Source of the DNA: Bacillus haikouensis
GTDB taxonomy: Bacteria; Bacillota; Bacilli; Bacillales; Bacillaceae_B
Reading direction: 5' to 3'
DNA length: 46,373 bases
NCBI RefSeq assembly: GCF_013179555.1
Contig: NZ_JABMCR010000005.1
Span: forward strand, 1-46,373
Shown here: positions 7,984 to 16,002 of the stretch, piece by piece
Layout of the letters: every line of letters begins with the position of its first letter
Numbering within the stretch: the stretch's first letter is position 1
The notes under the pieces: model-generated
Told to the model about the DNA's origin: nothing
Databases searched by the model: none
Seen by the model: only the letters and a program-made list of their open reading frames with translations
Position numbers and translations under genes: made by a program

Positions 7984-10716
7984 TCAGGGAGAAACGCCGC
8001 TTTCACCATTGGTACCATCCCCGGTGCCGCCACCGGTGCCGTCTCCCGTATCATCCCCGGTCCCATCTCCATTACCAGTGCCGTCACCGGCACCACCTTC
8101 TCCTGGATCGGTTCCGTCACCATCTGAAGGGGGATTATCTCCTTCTTCATCGCCGGTATTGCCTTCACTGTCATCTTGGCCATTGCCGTCATCTTGGCCA
8201 TTGTCGTCTCCTTGGCCATTACCGTCTCCTTGGCCATTACCATTTCCCTGGCCATTACCGTTTCCTTGGCCGTTTCCATTACCCTGTCCATCACCATTTT
8301 CCTGCTCATTTCCATTTTCTTCATCGTCTTCATTATCGCCGCCATCCACATTCACATTTACAGTGGCAGGATCACTTCGCTGGTCACCCTTGATAGCAAC
8401 AACTTCAAAGGTTAATGTGCCGGTGGATGTAATATTTTCTACGTTAAGGCCGTTTTTATCGGTTGTTGTGAGCGTTTGTTTATCAGCACCATTAATCAAT
8501 ACTGAAACTTCAAATGTAACGCCGTCTTTTTTCTTTTTATCATAGTCCCAGGCAAGGGTAATCGTTTTGTCATTTTTATTGAATTTACCTTTCAGGCTTT
8601 TTGGTGCATCGAGTTTATCGAACTCTTGGGAAACCTTTGTAGGTTCTGTTCCTTTTACGAATAGTTCAGTGATGATTTTATCATCAGGAGTGTAATCGCT
8701 CGGCAGTTTGGCCGGGATGCTTCCTTCTTCAACCTGAACTTCGACCACGCTGCCTGGTTTCTTGAAGTCTGGTGTATCAACACCATCATGTACATAGCTC
8801 ATTAAGTCTTTGACGATATATTGGGCGATATGCCGGTCAGAGGGGCTTAATGAGAATTTGTTTGGTTGATCATATCCCGTCCATACAGCTGCTGTGTAAT
8901 TGGTCGTATAACCGACAAACCATGAATCGGGAGCATGTGATTTAGGAATATTATTTGCTTCACGTGTTTTTTGATCATAGTTGGTCGTTCCTGATTTACC
9001 TGCCATCGGTAATCCTGGTACCTTAGCGTATAAGCCGGTGCCTCTTGGATGATCTATGACACTCTTCAGCATATCTGAAATCATGTAGGCAGTATATTCT
9101 TTCATTGCAGGTTCAGGTTTATTATCGTTTTTAATTTCTGTTTCTCCATCACGAAGGACCACTTTTTTTACAGCATGAGGCTTATTATAGATTCCTTCAT
9201 TACCAAACGGGGCATACGCACCTGCCATCTGGACAGAGTTCATACCCGGTGAAACGGCACCGATTGAAGCAGATTCGTAATAATGGTCGAAATCAAGTCC
9301 AAGACGGTTTACGAATTCTTCTGCTTTTTCAGGTCCAACTTCCTGGAATGCTTTTAAGGCAGTAACATTACGGGAATCCCATAAAGCCTCCCGTATTGAG
9401 ATGGCGCCTTTATGCTGCATATCATAGTTGTTGATCTCAGGACCATCCGTGTATTTATATGGTTCATCCTTCAAGATATGATATGTCGACCATTTCAAGT
9501 ATTCAACAGCAGGACCATAATCAAGCAGCGGCTTGATTGTTGAACCGGGCTGGCGTTTTGTATCAATCGCATAGTTAAAACCGCGTTGTACTTGTTCCTC
9601 GGTATCTCTTCCGCCTCCAATTGCGCGGATCTCCCCGGTTTGGGTATCCATCAAGGTAATGCCGGCCTGCATGATGCCGCCTTCTTGATCTGGATAATTG
9701 AAACTAGTGGCTTCACCTGCCAGAATTTGTTCAACACGTTTCTGGGCATTCGGATCTAACGTTGTATAAACCTTAAGTCCATCCGAAAATAAATTATATT
9801 CTCCCATTTTTTCGACTTCATCAATAACGGCGTCTACATATGCCGGATATTTATTTCCATTTTCTGCTTCCAATTTTTCTTTAGACACCAGACCTTCTTT
9901 AATAGGTATCTTTTGGGCTTGTTCTTTTTCTTTTTCAGTAATTTTCCCGTGCTGTGCCATCAGTGACAGGACGATATTTCGTCTTTTTTCTGCACTTTCA
10001 GGATGATTAAACGGATTATAATTGTTTGGGCTTTGCGGCAGACCTGCTATCAGGGCTGCTTCATGAAGTTTTATGTCCTTAATTTCCTTGCCATAGTAAT
10101 AGTCTGCTGCAGTCGCCATACCATGGATGCCTGCTGACATATAGACCTTGTTGAAATACATTTCAAAGATCTCTTCTTTTGTATATTCCTGTTCCAGCTT
10201 AATTGCCAGCCATGCTTCCTGTGCTTTTCTCTTCAGTGTTTTATCAGGGCTGAGGAAAGATCCCTTAATGACCTGTTGAGTGATGGTAGATGCACCCTCA
10301 GAACCGAAACCGCTTGTAATATTAGCGATCACTGCCCCGCCCAGACGGATGAGGTCAATCCCGTTATGCTTATAGAAACGGTTATCTTCAGTTGCAAGGA
10401 CAGCATCCTGCATGACTTTGGGAATCTCATCGAAATTGGCATATTCCCTGTTTTCCTTACCGACAGTTGTAATCAATTCGCCATTCATATCATAAATCTC
10501 TGATGCTATCGGATCTTTCAATAATTTTTCATCCAGCTTCGGTGCACTCGATGCATAATAGGCAAATAATCCCGCACCTGCGAGCATCCCTATGATTCCT
10601 ATAATGAATAAAGAAATGATGACACGTTTTACCATGGATCTCTTTTTATTCTTAGGCTTTTTTGTTTTTTGCTGGGCTAGACGCTTTTCTTCCCGTGACT
10701 TATATTGACCAGCCAT
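7984..10716 (-). CDS. ponA: Class A penicillin-binding protein 1 (glycosyltransferase/transpeptidase)
   Basis: The 910-residue enzyme polymerises and cross-links peptidoglycan. A basic cytoplasmic N-terminus (1-30) is followed by a transmembrane helix (about 31-55). The GT51 domain has catalytic Glu110 in 'EDNRFYKHNGID' and the 'GASTITQQ' motif. The transpeptidase domain has Ser392 in 'GSTIK', Ser448 in 'SRN' and 'KSGT' at 574-577. A fibronectin-III-like segment (about 700-790) precedes a Gly/Asn/Asp-rich tail (791-910) with repeated GQGNGN units. Such an acidic, repetitive tail is known for Bacillus PBP1. It is downstream of recU on the same strand, as in B. subtilis. Confidence 0.95.
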   Translation of the reverse strand: MAGQYKSREEKRLAQQKTKKPKNKKRSMVKRVIISLFIIGIIGMLAGAGLFAYYASSAPKLDEKLLKDPIASEIYDMNGELITTVGKENREYANFDEIPKVMQDAVLATEDNRFYKHNGIDLIRLGGAVIANITSGFGSEGASTITQQVIKGSFLSPDKTLKRKAQEAWLAIKLEQEYTKEEIFEMYFNKVYMSAGIHGMATAADYYYGKEIKDIKLHEAALIAGLPQSPNNYNPFNHPESAEKRRNIVLSLMAQHGKITEKEKEQAQKIPIKEGLVSKEKLEAENGNKYPAYVDAVIDEVEKMGEYNLFSDGLKVYTTLDPNAQKRVEQILAGEATSFNYPDQEGGIMQAGITLMDTQTGEIRAIGGGRDTEEQVQRGFNYAIDTKRQPGSTIKPLLDYGPAVEYLKWSTYHILKDEPYKYTDGPEINNYDMQHKGAISIREALWDSRNVTALKAFQEVGPEKAEEFVNRLGLDFDHYYESASIGAVSPGMNSVQMAGAYAPFGNEGIYNKPHAVKKVVLRDGETEIKNDNKPEPAMKEYTAYMISDMLKSVIDHPRGTGLYAKVPGLPMAGKSGTTNYDQKTREANNIPKSHAPDSWFVGYTTNYTAAVWTGYDQPNKFSLSPSDRHIAQYIVKDLMSYVHDGVDTPDFKKPGSVVEVQVEEGSIPAKLPSDYTPDDKIITELFVKGTEPTKVSQEFDKLDAPKSLKGKFNKNDKTITLAWDYDKKKKDGVTFEVSVLINGADKQTLTTTDKNGLNVENITSTGTLTFEVVAIKGDQRSDPATVNVNVDGGDNEDDEENGNEQENGDGQGNGNGQGNGNGQGNGNGQGDGNGQGDDNGQDDGNGQDDSEGNTGDEEGDNPPSDGDGTDPGEGGAGDGTGNGDGTGDDTGDGTGGGTGDGTNGESGVSP
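8166..8298 (-). repeat. 18-bp minisatellite coding the GQGNGN/GQGDGN tail of PBP1
   Basis: About seven tandem, imperfect 18-base units encode (N)GQGNG-like hexapeptides (residues about 807-850). Each unit keeps the TTGGCCATTACC core on the + strand. Imperfect but in-frame repeats suggest growth and shrinkage by slippage without loss of reading frame. Confidence 0.8.
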
Positions 10717-10782
10717 ATTGTTTCCTCGCTTTCAATCTTCTGTCTTTTTAGTATTGTCTAAGTTTTAAATTCTACTACTGCT

Positions 10783-10815
10783 AATGAGATAAACTATAGA
10801 CTATCTCATTTTTTT
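10783..10815 (+). terminator. Plus-strand intrinsic terminator in the recU-ponA spacer
   Basis: Nine-base perfect arms (10783-10791, 10802-10810) with a ten-base loop are followed by T7 on the + strand only. No + strand gene precedes it. On the - strand the recU-ponA transcript would contain the hairpin without a U-tract. Confidence 0.55.
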
Positions 10816-10819
10816 ATAT

Positions 10820-11422
10820 CTAAAAATACAACCGATGGACTATTTTTAAATAATCCACCCGGGGATGAAGCCCCAAAGGGATTTTATAGCCTGATTCTAC
10901 AATTTCATTTTTCCGAATTGATTTTCTTCCTCCGTTCATCATCCGGTCCCAATAGGTTTTCAAGGCTTCAAAAGGAAGTAAATATACTTCTTCTGATAAG
11001 GAGAACCGAAGTAATACGAAGGTGATGCCATCCTGGATAAAGACACTCTCCATATGGCTGATTTGATGTTCATGGAAATTTTGAAGGGGAAAGGAGGTTT
11101 TGTTCTTTGTTTCCTTTGCTTCAAAATCTATATATCTGCTTTTATAAACCCCATTGTAATCTGTTGTGGAAGGCTGCTTGAAGTATGCTTCCTTAATCAC
11201 TGCTGCACTTCGGGTTGGATAATGGACATCAACAATTTGGACTGGAGTCGGCTTTTTATGGATAACGGCAGTTTTATGGGCAAGATAATACTCATTGGTT
11301 TCATTTATATCCTCCTCCAAAGTCATCCCGCGATTACTGTAAGAGACTTGTTTAAAACTCTTATTTTCAGAAGGAGATTTCGTTCCCATATACTTTTTCC
11401 CATTAGGGTAATGGAATTTCAT
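10820..11422 (-). CDS. recU: Holliday junction resolvase RecU
   Basis: The 200-residue protein matches the RecU family of PD-(D/E)xK-type resolvases that cut four-way junctions during recombination repair and chromosome segregation. Visible residues are the '[11 protein letters not shown]' motif (30-40), Asp88 in '[21 protein letters not shown]', Asp99, Glu101 and Lys103, which coincide with the numbering I recall for the B. subtilis active site. The start ATG has GAGGTG seven bases upstream. It precedes ponA by about 100 bases on the same strand, the conserved recU-ponA pair, and is divergent from yppC. Confidence 0.95.
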   Translation of the reverse strand: MKFHYPNGKKYMGTKSPSENKSFKQVSYSNRGMTLEEDINETNEYYLAHKTAVIHKKPTPVQIVDVHYPTRSAAVIKEAYFKQPSTTDYNGVYKSRYIDFEAKETKNKTSFPLQNFHEHQISHMESVFIQDGITFVLLRFSLSEEVYLLPFEALKTYWDRMMNGGRKSIRKNEIVESGYKIPLGLHPRVDYLKIVHRLYF

Positions 11423-11530
11423 GGCAATGCACCTCGCAGACTAAACTATATCATAACAGAAACCACTCCAATTTGTGTGAATAATTCATTACAAATTCCT
11501 TAAGATATGACTAAAGGAGAAGAGGAATAC

Positions 11531-12538
11531 ATGGATGAATTCAATGATGCTTATCGCTTATTACCCTATATTTCTGATTTCAAACGCAAGAGTGATCTGG
11601 TTGATGTGCTCAAATGCCTCATTCTTCGGCACAATCAAGATAATATAACAAGGACAATCGCTTATCAAAAATTTTATCTTCTCCATCCTGAAATCAAATG
11701 GGCGTTTCTCGCATCGATGGTATCACGCAACGCGGGCTGGAACATGACGGATTTGGAGAGTGAAACCTTTAAAGTCCTGCTGCCGTCTGAATCTAGGAAG
11801 AATCTTTTTATGACGTATGAAAGGGCAAATTGGTCCATTTTCCAGGATGCCTTTCCGCAACTCCTCATCTATCATTATTCGACGTTATTCAAAGAGAAGA
11901 TGTTTCACCTGCTGAAGGAATTTCATGTTTCTTCTTTTATGGAGGATGAATGGAAGCGATTCTGGGAAACCGGAAATGAAGAGAGGCTGGTGCAATCTCA
12001 GATTATAAATGAGCAAAACCTAATACAGCGTCCGGTCATTGAACACCCTGTTTATAGAAAAAAGGTTTTCCGATCGGGTTTGTTCTTTATTGAAGATCAT
12101 CTTCATTTTTGTTCAGTAGTTTTTCCCACAGTCAATGGTGAGCTAATCGGAGCAAGCGTTCACGACTTCAGGAATGTGAATGAGCGTATCAGATTGGGGA
12201 ATATATTATTTCGATTGTTATTTCATAAAGATCATCATTCATCTCTTAAAGAGTTTGCCATGAAGGTGACACCTACAGGTTCCAGAAATGATTATGAATA
12301 TTATTGCGACCCTGCTATGGTCAGGACGAATACCCCGACACTAACGAGTGTCTACCATAAAGTGAATCATCATTGGGAGATGAAAAGTGATTGGTCCTCC
12401 AATACAACTGTAAAAAATGACTGGTATGAGAAACCAATCATGCCGAAAAATTCATGCATGGCTAAATGGTTTTCCCATAAACAGAAGCAGTTGAAGAAAG
12501 CAGCGTGGCTGAAGGCAATAGTTACAGGAAAAAGATAA
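11531..12538 (+). CDS. yppC: YppC, DUF2515 family protein
   Basis: This 335-residue cytosolic protein of unknown function has the DUF2515/YppC features 'NITRTIAYQKFYLLHPEIKWAFLASMVSRNAGWNMTD' (in part) and 'AFPQLLIYHYS'. I choose the ATG of MDEFNDAYRLL because AAAGGAGAAGAGG precedes it; the ATG at 11507 has no binding site. It is transcribed away from recU, and the same divergent recU/yppC pair occurs in B. subtilis. No catalytic motif is recognisable. Confidence 0.85.
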   Translation: MDEFNDAYRLLPYISDFKRKSDLVDVLKCLILRHNQDNITRTIAYQKFYLLHPEIKWAFLASMVSRNAGWNMTDLESETFKVLLPSESRKNLFMTYERANWSIFQDAFPQLLIYHYSTLFKEKMFHLLKEFHVSSFMEDEWKRFWETGNEERLVQSQIINEQNLIQRPVIEHPVYRKKVFRSGLFFIEDHLHFCSVVFPTVNGELIGASVHDFRNVNERIRLGNILFRLLFHKDHHSSLKEFAMKVTPTGSRNDYEYYCDPAMVRTNTPTLTSVYHKVNHHWEMKSDWSSNTTVKNDWYEKPIMPKNSCMAKWFSHKQKQLKKAAWLKAIVTGKR

Positions 12539-12568
12539 GAACTGCCCGTATAAAACGAGGCAGTTCTT
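12537..12568. terminator. Terminator between yppC and sspM
   Basis: AAGAACTGCC (12537-12546) pairs perfectly with GGCAGTTCTT (12559-12568) across a 12-base loop. Short T-runs at both ends suit convergent genes. Confidence 0.65.
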
Positions 12569-12587
12569 TAGGTTATAAAAAATTAAT

Positions 12588-12701
12588 TTACGTGGACGGT
12601 CTGTTTTCGCCTTCAAGCTTTGGGTTGCCTTTTGATGCTTTTGTCTGATGCTGGTTTGATTCAGCAGGTTGTTTAGAGTTCTTATTCTTATGTGTTTTCA
12701 T
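12588..12701 (-). CDS. sspM: Small acid-soluble spore protein M (SspM)
   Basis: This 37-codon gene reads MKTHKNKNSKQ... and ends 'KLEGENRPST', closely matching the 'KLGGPNRPST' end of B. subtilis SspM. The product is basic, hydrophilic and lacks cysteine and tryptophan, like other minor SASPs of the forespore. A GGAGGTG site lies five to six bases before the ATG. In B. subtilis sspM is sigma-G dependent; a candidate sigma-G promoter lies just upstream here. The gene faces yppC. Confidence 0.87.
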   Translation of the reverse strand: MKTHKNKNSKQPAESNQHQTKASKGNPKLEGENRPST

Positions 12702-12718
12702 GTGAACACCTCCGTTAC

Positions 12719-12748
12719 TATTATTTGAGCTTTGACATGATTTATTCA
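12719..12748 (-). promoter_or_regulatory. Candidate sigma-G promoter of sspM
   Basis: On the - strand TGAATA (-35, perfect sigma-G match) is 17 bases from AATAATA (five of seven positions match CATACTA). The predicted start is very close to the ribosome binding site, which weakens the call. Confidence 0.35.
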
Positions 12749-12888
12749 GCAGCTGTCGAATAATAACATCGCGGTTGTCCTAATGGCACTTTCTTTGACG
12801 AAACCCTTCTAGTTTTGTCAGGGAGGAAGGTAAAGGATCTTTGGGGGAGAATAACTTATTAAATCCAAAAAATCCGGGGGGAAGAAGC

Positions 12889-13134
12889 ATGCTTCCAAAA
12901 CAAGATATTATGTTAAAACTGGCCGAAATTGAAGAAAGCTTAAATCAGCTTGAACAAAGTGTATATGATAGAATTTCAATGGAGGAAAAGGTAGAAGGAT
13001 CGAAACTGGCCGGGAGAATTGAAGAGATTGAAGGAAAACTTTCTGCAATTGAAAGCAGGACAGACGCCATCTTAAATAAAAGAGACCATTCATTTGTACG
13101 GCAGAAGCTTGAATTATCTTACAAGACATCATAA
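12889..13134 (+). CDS. Small coiled-coil protein of unknown function
   Basis: The 81-residue product from the ATG of MLPKQDIMLK is charged and almost wholly helical, with heptad-like spacing of leucine and isoleucine in 'KLAEIEESLNQLEQSVYDR' and 'IEEIEGKLSAIESRTDAIL'. A GGGGGAAG site precedes this ATG; the longer reading from TTG at 12841 has only a weak context. It occupies the place of yppD in B. subtilis, but I cannot confirm homology from sequence alone. A terminator follows directly. Confidence 0.7.
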   Translation: MLPKQDIMLKLAEIEESLNQLEQSVYDRISMEEKVEGSKLAGRIEEIEGKLSAIESRTDAILNKRDHSFVRQKLELSYKTS

Positions 13135-13147
13135 ACTTACTTATATA

Positions 13148-13170
13148 AGTAGCATATCATGCTACTTTTT
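13148..13170 (+). terminator. Terminator of the small coiled-coil gene
   Basis: AGTAGCAT (13148-13155) pairs with ATGCTACT (13159-13166) over a three-base loop, with T5 following. It covers the ATG at 13159, which argues that yppE starts downstream. Confidence 0.75.
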
Positions 13171-13203
13171 ATTTTTGACTTACGGCCCCCTGGAGGTTTT
13201 TTC

Positions 13204-13557
13204 TTGGAACAACTAAAACATGTAACCGCAGACCTGCTTGTCTCAGTGGAACAAATGATGAATGAATATAAAGAAAGACGCAGGACGAAAGAAAAAGGAG
13301 ATTTCTATAAGGAAGTCAAACCTTTCGCGGATCAAGTGAAAAACTTAAATGATCAATGGAAGGAGCTCTCTCTTGAATGGATCAGGGCAGATCGTCCAAA
13401 GCATCTTCACTTTCCACAGATCATGAATACGTACGATAATATTGAAATGCTTTCTGTACATTGTTTCTTCCCGGAATCGAGTTATAACCGTTTTATCAGC
13501 CATCATCAATCCGTTCATTATGTATTACAGACTGTCCTTGACGAACTGAATGAATAG
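13204..13557 (+). CDS. yppE: YppE, DUF1798 family protein
   Basis: Start is TTG at 13204, with TGGAGG about nine bases upstream; the in-frame ATG at 13159 is inside a terminator hairpin. The 117-residue protein is helical: 'TADLLVSVEQMMNEYKERRR', 'FYKEVKPFADQVKNLNDQW', and the conserved end 'HFPQIMNTYDNIEMLSVHCFF' in part. That pattern fits the YppE/DUF1798 four-helix family. Function is unknown. It is in the yppC-yppE-yppF-yppG cluster, as in B. subtilis. Confidence 0.82.
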   Translation: MEQLKHVTADLLVSVEQMMNEYKERRRTKEKGDFYKEVKPFADQVKNLNDQWKELSLEWIRADRPKHLHFPQIMNTYDNIEMLSVHCFFPESSYNRFISHHQSVHYVLQTVLDELNE

Positions 13558-13560
13558 AAG

Positions 13561-13588
13561 AAGGGCTTCCCCGCGGGAAGCCCTTTCG
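13561..13588. terminator. Terminator between yppE and yppF
   Basis: AAGGGCTTCCC (13561-13571) pairs perfectly with GGGAAGCCCTT (13575-13585) over a three-base loop. The genes converge, so it may serve both strands. The U-tract is weak. Confidence 0.65.
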
Positions 13589-13597
13589 TAGACCCAT

Positions 13598-13780
13598 TTA
13601 GAGTGTAGGAACTGCACCGCTGCCGATGCCGCTTATTTGCTTTATAAGTTCTTTATAGTTTTGCAGAGAAATTTCATTTGAAATATAGAGTTTTTTTGTC
13701 AACGTAAGAAGCTCGTGCACATCGGTTGTCTCATGCTGTTTCTGATGCTCATACTTTTTTAACAATTCACTAAAGTTCAT
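13598..13780 (-). CDS. yppF: YppF family small protein
   Basis: The start is ATG at 13780 (MNFSELLKKYEHQK), six bases after GGGAGGA; the upstream TTG reading runs through the binding site. The 60-residue product shows 'VHELLTLTKKLYISNEISLQNYKELIKQI', a pattern of small YppF-like proteins: a helix, a turn with 'ISLQNYKELI', and a short tail. No membrane segment is seen. Function is unknown. It faces yppE and lies next to yppG, as in Bacillus. Confidence 0.72.
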   Translation of the reverse strand: MNFSELLKKYEHQKQHETTDVHELLTLTKKLYISNEISLQNYKELIKQISGIGSGAVPTL

Positions 13781-13935
13781 TCTCATTCCTCCCAATACTT
13801 TGATTTCATAACATGCTAAAAGAGGGACCCTCTATTAATTATCCTACCATAGATAGCCTTTTCTTGAAGTTGTTAGAATAGTGTAACTTCCGACATTTTT
13901 TGTGAATTTGTCGAAAATATTTTATAGGTTTCTTC

Positions 13936-13963
13936 ACCATATGTCTCATTGTTTCATACTGTG
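13936..13963 (+). promoter_or_regulatory. Candidate sigma-K promoter of yppG
   Basis: AC (13936-13937) is 17 bases from CATACTGTG (13955-13963), one base off the CATAnnnTA sigma-K -10 consensus. It lies 31 bases before the yppG start. Confidence 0.4.
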
Positions 13964-13993
13964 TAGTAACTGTTATTAGTAAGGGGGCTTAGT

Positions 13994-14455
13994 ATGAATT
14001 CACATCGTTTTCCTCACCGCTATCCGAATTATTATCCTTATCCGTTTCCCCATCCTGCCAGTCACAATTTGGGGCAAATGGGTAACTACCAAACGCAGGG
14101 GGAAGGGCAGCATTTTCCTCCTTTCCATTATTCTCCGGATCCTGTCCGTCCAACCAGCCAACTCAACCAAGCAGGCTACACGAATCCATATTTTGAAAAT
14201 CCTCTTCAGCACGAAGAATATAACCCGTATCAAATGAAGGCGATGCAGCAGCAGTCATACGCAAATCCTTATCCAAAAGCATCATTCATGGCAAAGAAAT
14301 CTAATTCCGGGATGGGTACGATCATGAATTCGTTCAAATCGCAGGATGGTTCATTTGACTTCAACAAAGTAATGAATACAGCAGGACAGATGATGGGAAC
14401 GGTGAATCAAGTGTCTTCACTCGTAAAAGGTCTGGGAGGAATGTTTAAGTTATAA
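13994..14455 (+). CDS. yppG: YppG family protein, likely spore-associated
   Basis: The 153-residue protein has a Pro/Tyr/His/Asn-rich first half ('HRYPNYYPYPFPHPASHN') of low complexity, then a conserved C-terminal module 'IMNSFKSQDGSFDFNKVMN' followed by 'TAGQMMGTVNQVSSLVKGLG'. This two-part layout is typical of YppG. The composition resembles spore coat proteins, and a sigma-K-like promoter precedes it, so a role in the coat is plausible but inferred. The ribosome binding site is AAGGGGG. Confidence 0.8.
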   Translation: MNSHRFPHRYPNYYPYPFPHPASHNLGQMGNYQTQGEGQHFPPFHYSPDPVRPTSQLNQAGYTNPYFENPLQHEEYNPYQMKAMQQQSYANPYPKASFMAKKSNSGMGTIMNSFKSQDGSFDFNKVMNTAGQMMGTVNQVSSLVKGLGGMFKL

Positions 14456-14460
14456 GAGAA

Positions 14461-14493
14461 AGAGCAGCTGAACCCAGCTGCTCTTATTACTTT
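14461..14493 (+). terminator. Terminator of yppG
   Basis: AGAGCAGCTG (14461-14470) pairs perfectly with CAGCTGCTCT (14475-14484) over AACC, followed by TATTACTTT. Confidence 0.75.
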
Positions 14494-14525
14494 AAGTCCG
14501 TATATCGTTTCGAGCGCATAATGCA

Positions 14526-14990
14526 TCATTCAATACTGATTTTTCTTCCGGTTTGTTTCTCCACTTTTATTTGTAACAAACCATCCTTGTAGGATGCTTT
14601 CACATCTTTATCATTTACCAAAGAAGGGAATGGGATGGTCCTGCTGCTCCTGTTCATGGATTGTTTTTTCCTGATTACTTGATTGTTTTTATTTTCTTCG
14701 GAATAGTGCTCCATATTCGTGATTGTAATCGTGACAAAGTTTGGGAATACTTCCAGGTTGATTTGCTCTTTCTTCACTCCGGGAAGCTCAGCAGTTACCA
14801 AGTAAAAATCTTCCAGTTCTTTAAATTCAACAGGGAAAGAATTAAATGGATTGGAGGCGGATGTGAAAAATTCATCAATACTCTGCAGCATCCCTTTCAT
14901 CGGTTTTTCATGAAAGAATTCATTCATTGAGTGCATAAGATCCCCAAATCCTTTTTTCCTTGAAGAATCATCTGAAAAATGTTTTGCCAT
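14526..14990 (-). CDS. Hsp20/alpha-crystallin family protein, possibly a CotM-like spore coat protein
   Basis: The 154-residue protein has an N-terminal helical arm, then an alpha-crystallin domain from 'FYLVTAELPGVKKEQINLEV' (about 62-81) to 'VKASYKDGLLQIKVEKQ', including the hallmark A-x-x-x-n-G-v-L motif as 'ASYKDGLLQI'. The C-terminus 'GRKISIE' holds an IxI-like anchor (ISI). Such proteins hold unfolded clients or, as CotM and CotP of B. subtilis, belong to the spore coat. A sigma-K-like promoter upstream and its place beside yppG favour a spore role, which is inference. Start ATG has AAAGGAG. Confidence 0.82.
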   Translation of the reverse strand: MAKHFSDDSSRKKGFGDLMHSMNEFFHEKPMKGMLQSIDEFFTSASNPFNSFPVEFKELEDFYLVTAELPGVKKEQINLEVFPNFVTITITNMEHYSEENKNNQVIRKKQSMNRSSRTIPFPSLVNDKDVKASYKDGLLQIKVEKQTGRKISIE

Positions 14991-15027
14991 GGATGGTATC
15001 TCCTTTCGGGACAGATCTTTTCATAAT

Positions 15028-15054
15028 TAATGTATGAACTCATTAAGTAAGTGT
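15028..15054 (-). promoter_or_regulatory. Candidate sigma-K promoter of the Hsp20 gene
   Basis: On the - strand AC (15054-15053) is 16 bases from CATACATTA (15036-15028), a perfect CATAnnnTA. The predicted start near 15020 leaves about 30 bases to the ATG with the AAAGGAG site inside. Confidence 0.5.
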
Positions 15055-15122
15055 GCCTATCTCATTGTTTAAAAAAATGTCAGAGAGGAAATATATAAGC
15101 ATTATCCATAAAGGGGGAAAAG

Positions 15123-15914
15123 ATGATGGAAAAGCAACACGTAGGTGAATTTGATTTAGCTTTTCAAGATCGCGGCGAAGGTGAAGATACAGTCATACTT
15201 CTTCATGGTTTTTGCGGAAGTTCCGCTTATTGGCAAGATATCATTCCTTTGCTGGATTCGTCCCGCGTCATCACAATTGACCTGAGAGGTCATGGTAAAT
15301 CAGGTATAAGCGATTCCCCATTCAGTATTGAAGATATGGCTAAAGATATTCATTATTTCATGGACCAGAAACAGTTGGAAAATGTATATATATTCGGCCA
15401 TTCCTTAGGCGGGTACGTGACCCTGGCAATTGCGGAACTGTATCGGGAAAAGTTAAAAGGGTTCGGTCTTATCCATTCCACAGTGCTGCCTGACAATGTT
15501 GAAGCAAAGGAAAATCGATTAAAATCGATTGCAGTGATCAAAGAAAATGGACTTAACACATTTGTGGATGACCTCGCACCAAAACTATTCAACCCGAATA
15601 AATTAAATGTCCTGAAAGATGAAATCCGGTTAACGAAAGAGATCGGGTACGAGACAAGCCCGGTTGGAGCCGTTGAAACCCTGAAGGCAATGAGAAACAG
15701 AAAAGACCGTTCCGCTGCAATTAACAATAATAATACACCAGTTCTTCTAATAGCAGGTGAACATGACCAAATCATCCCGAAAGAAAACGTCTTCCAAGAG
15801 GAAGCACCTCATATTCATACCGAAGTGCTGTCTGAATCCGGCCACATGAGTCTGTTTGAACAACCTGAAAAGCTTGCTTATATAATAAAAGAATTTATTA
15901 ATCAGAAACAATGA
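15123..15914 (+). CDS. Alpha/beta hydrolase
   Basis: The 263-residue cytosolic protein has the canonical alpha/beta-hydrolase order: oxyanion 'LLHGFCGSS' (26-34), 'IDLRGHGKS' (52-60), nucleophile Ser94 in 'GHSLGG', acid Asp215 in 'AGEHDQIIP' and His241 in 'SGHMSLFEQP'. All triad residues are present, so it should be an active esterase or related hydrolase; the substrate cannot be read from sequence. Two ATG codons are adjacent; AAAGGGGG precedes both. It is monocistronic, closed by a strong terminator before mrfA. Confidence 0.88.
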   Translation: MMEKQHVGEFDLAFQDRGEGEDTVILLHGFCGSSAYWQDIIPLLDSSRVITIDLRGHGKSGISDSPFSIEDMAKDIHYFMDQKQLENVYIFGHSLGGYVTLAIAELYREKLKGFGLIHSTVLPDNVEAKENRLKSIAVIKENGLNTFVDDLAPKLFNPNKLNVLKDEIRLTKEIGYETSPVGAVETLKAMRNRKDRSAAINNNNTPVLLIAGEHDQIIPKENVFQEEAPHIHTEVLSESGHMSLFEQPEKLAYIIKEFINQKQ

Positions 15915-15920
15915 ATAAAA

Positions 15921-15953
15921 AAATCCGGCGCAGCCATTGCCGGATTTTTTTAT
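15921..15953 (+). terminator. Terminator of the alpha/beta hydrolase
   Basis: AAATCCGGC (15921-15929) pairs with GCCGGATTT (15939-15947), followed by a T-run of seven within TTTTTTTATTTTT. Confidence 0.88.
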
Positions 15954-16002
15954 TTTTACTTTCGAACATAGATTCGATAAAATGGTTTTAGAGGTGAAGA
16001 AG

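Noticed and set aside
8009-8545. Long Pro/Ser-rich + strand ORF (178 codons) antisense to ponA
   Set aside because: It mirrors the Gly/Asn/Asp repeats of the PBP1 tail; composition is an artefact of the repeat and there is no ribosome binding site.
11054-11503. 149-codon + strand ORF antisense to recU
   Set aside because: It shadows an intact recU with all active-site residues and lacks a ribosome binding site.
15937-16002. Longer N-terminus for MrfA
   Set aside because: The extension starts inside the terminator of the previous gene. ATG at 16003 has a good ribosome binding site and gives the family length.
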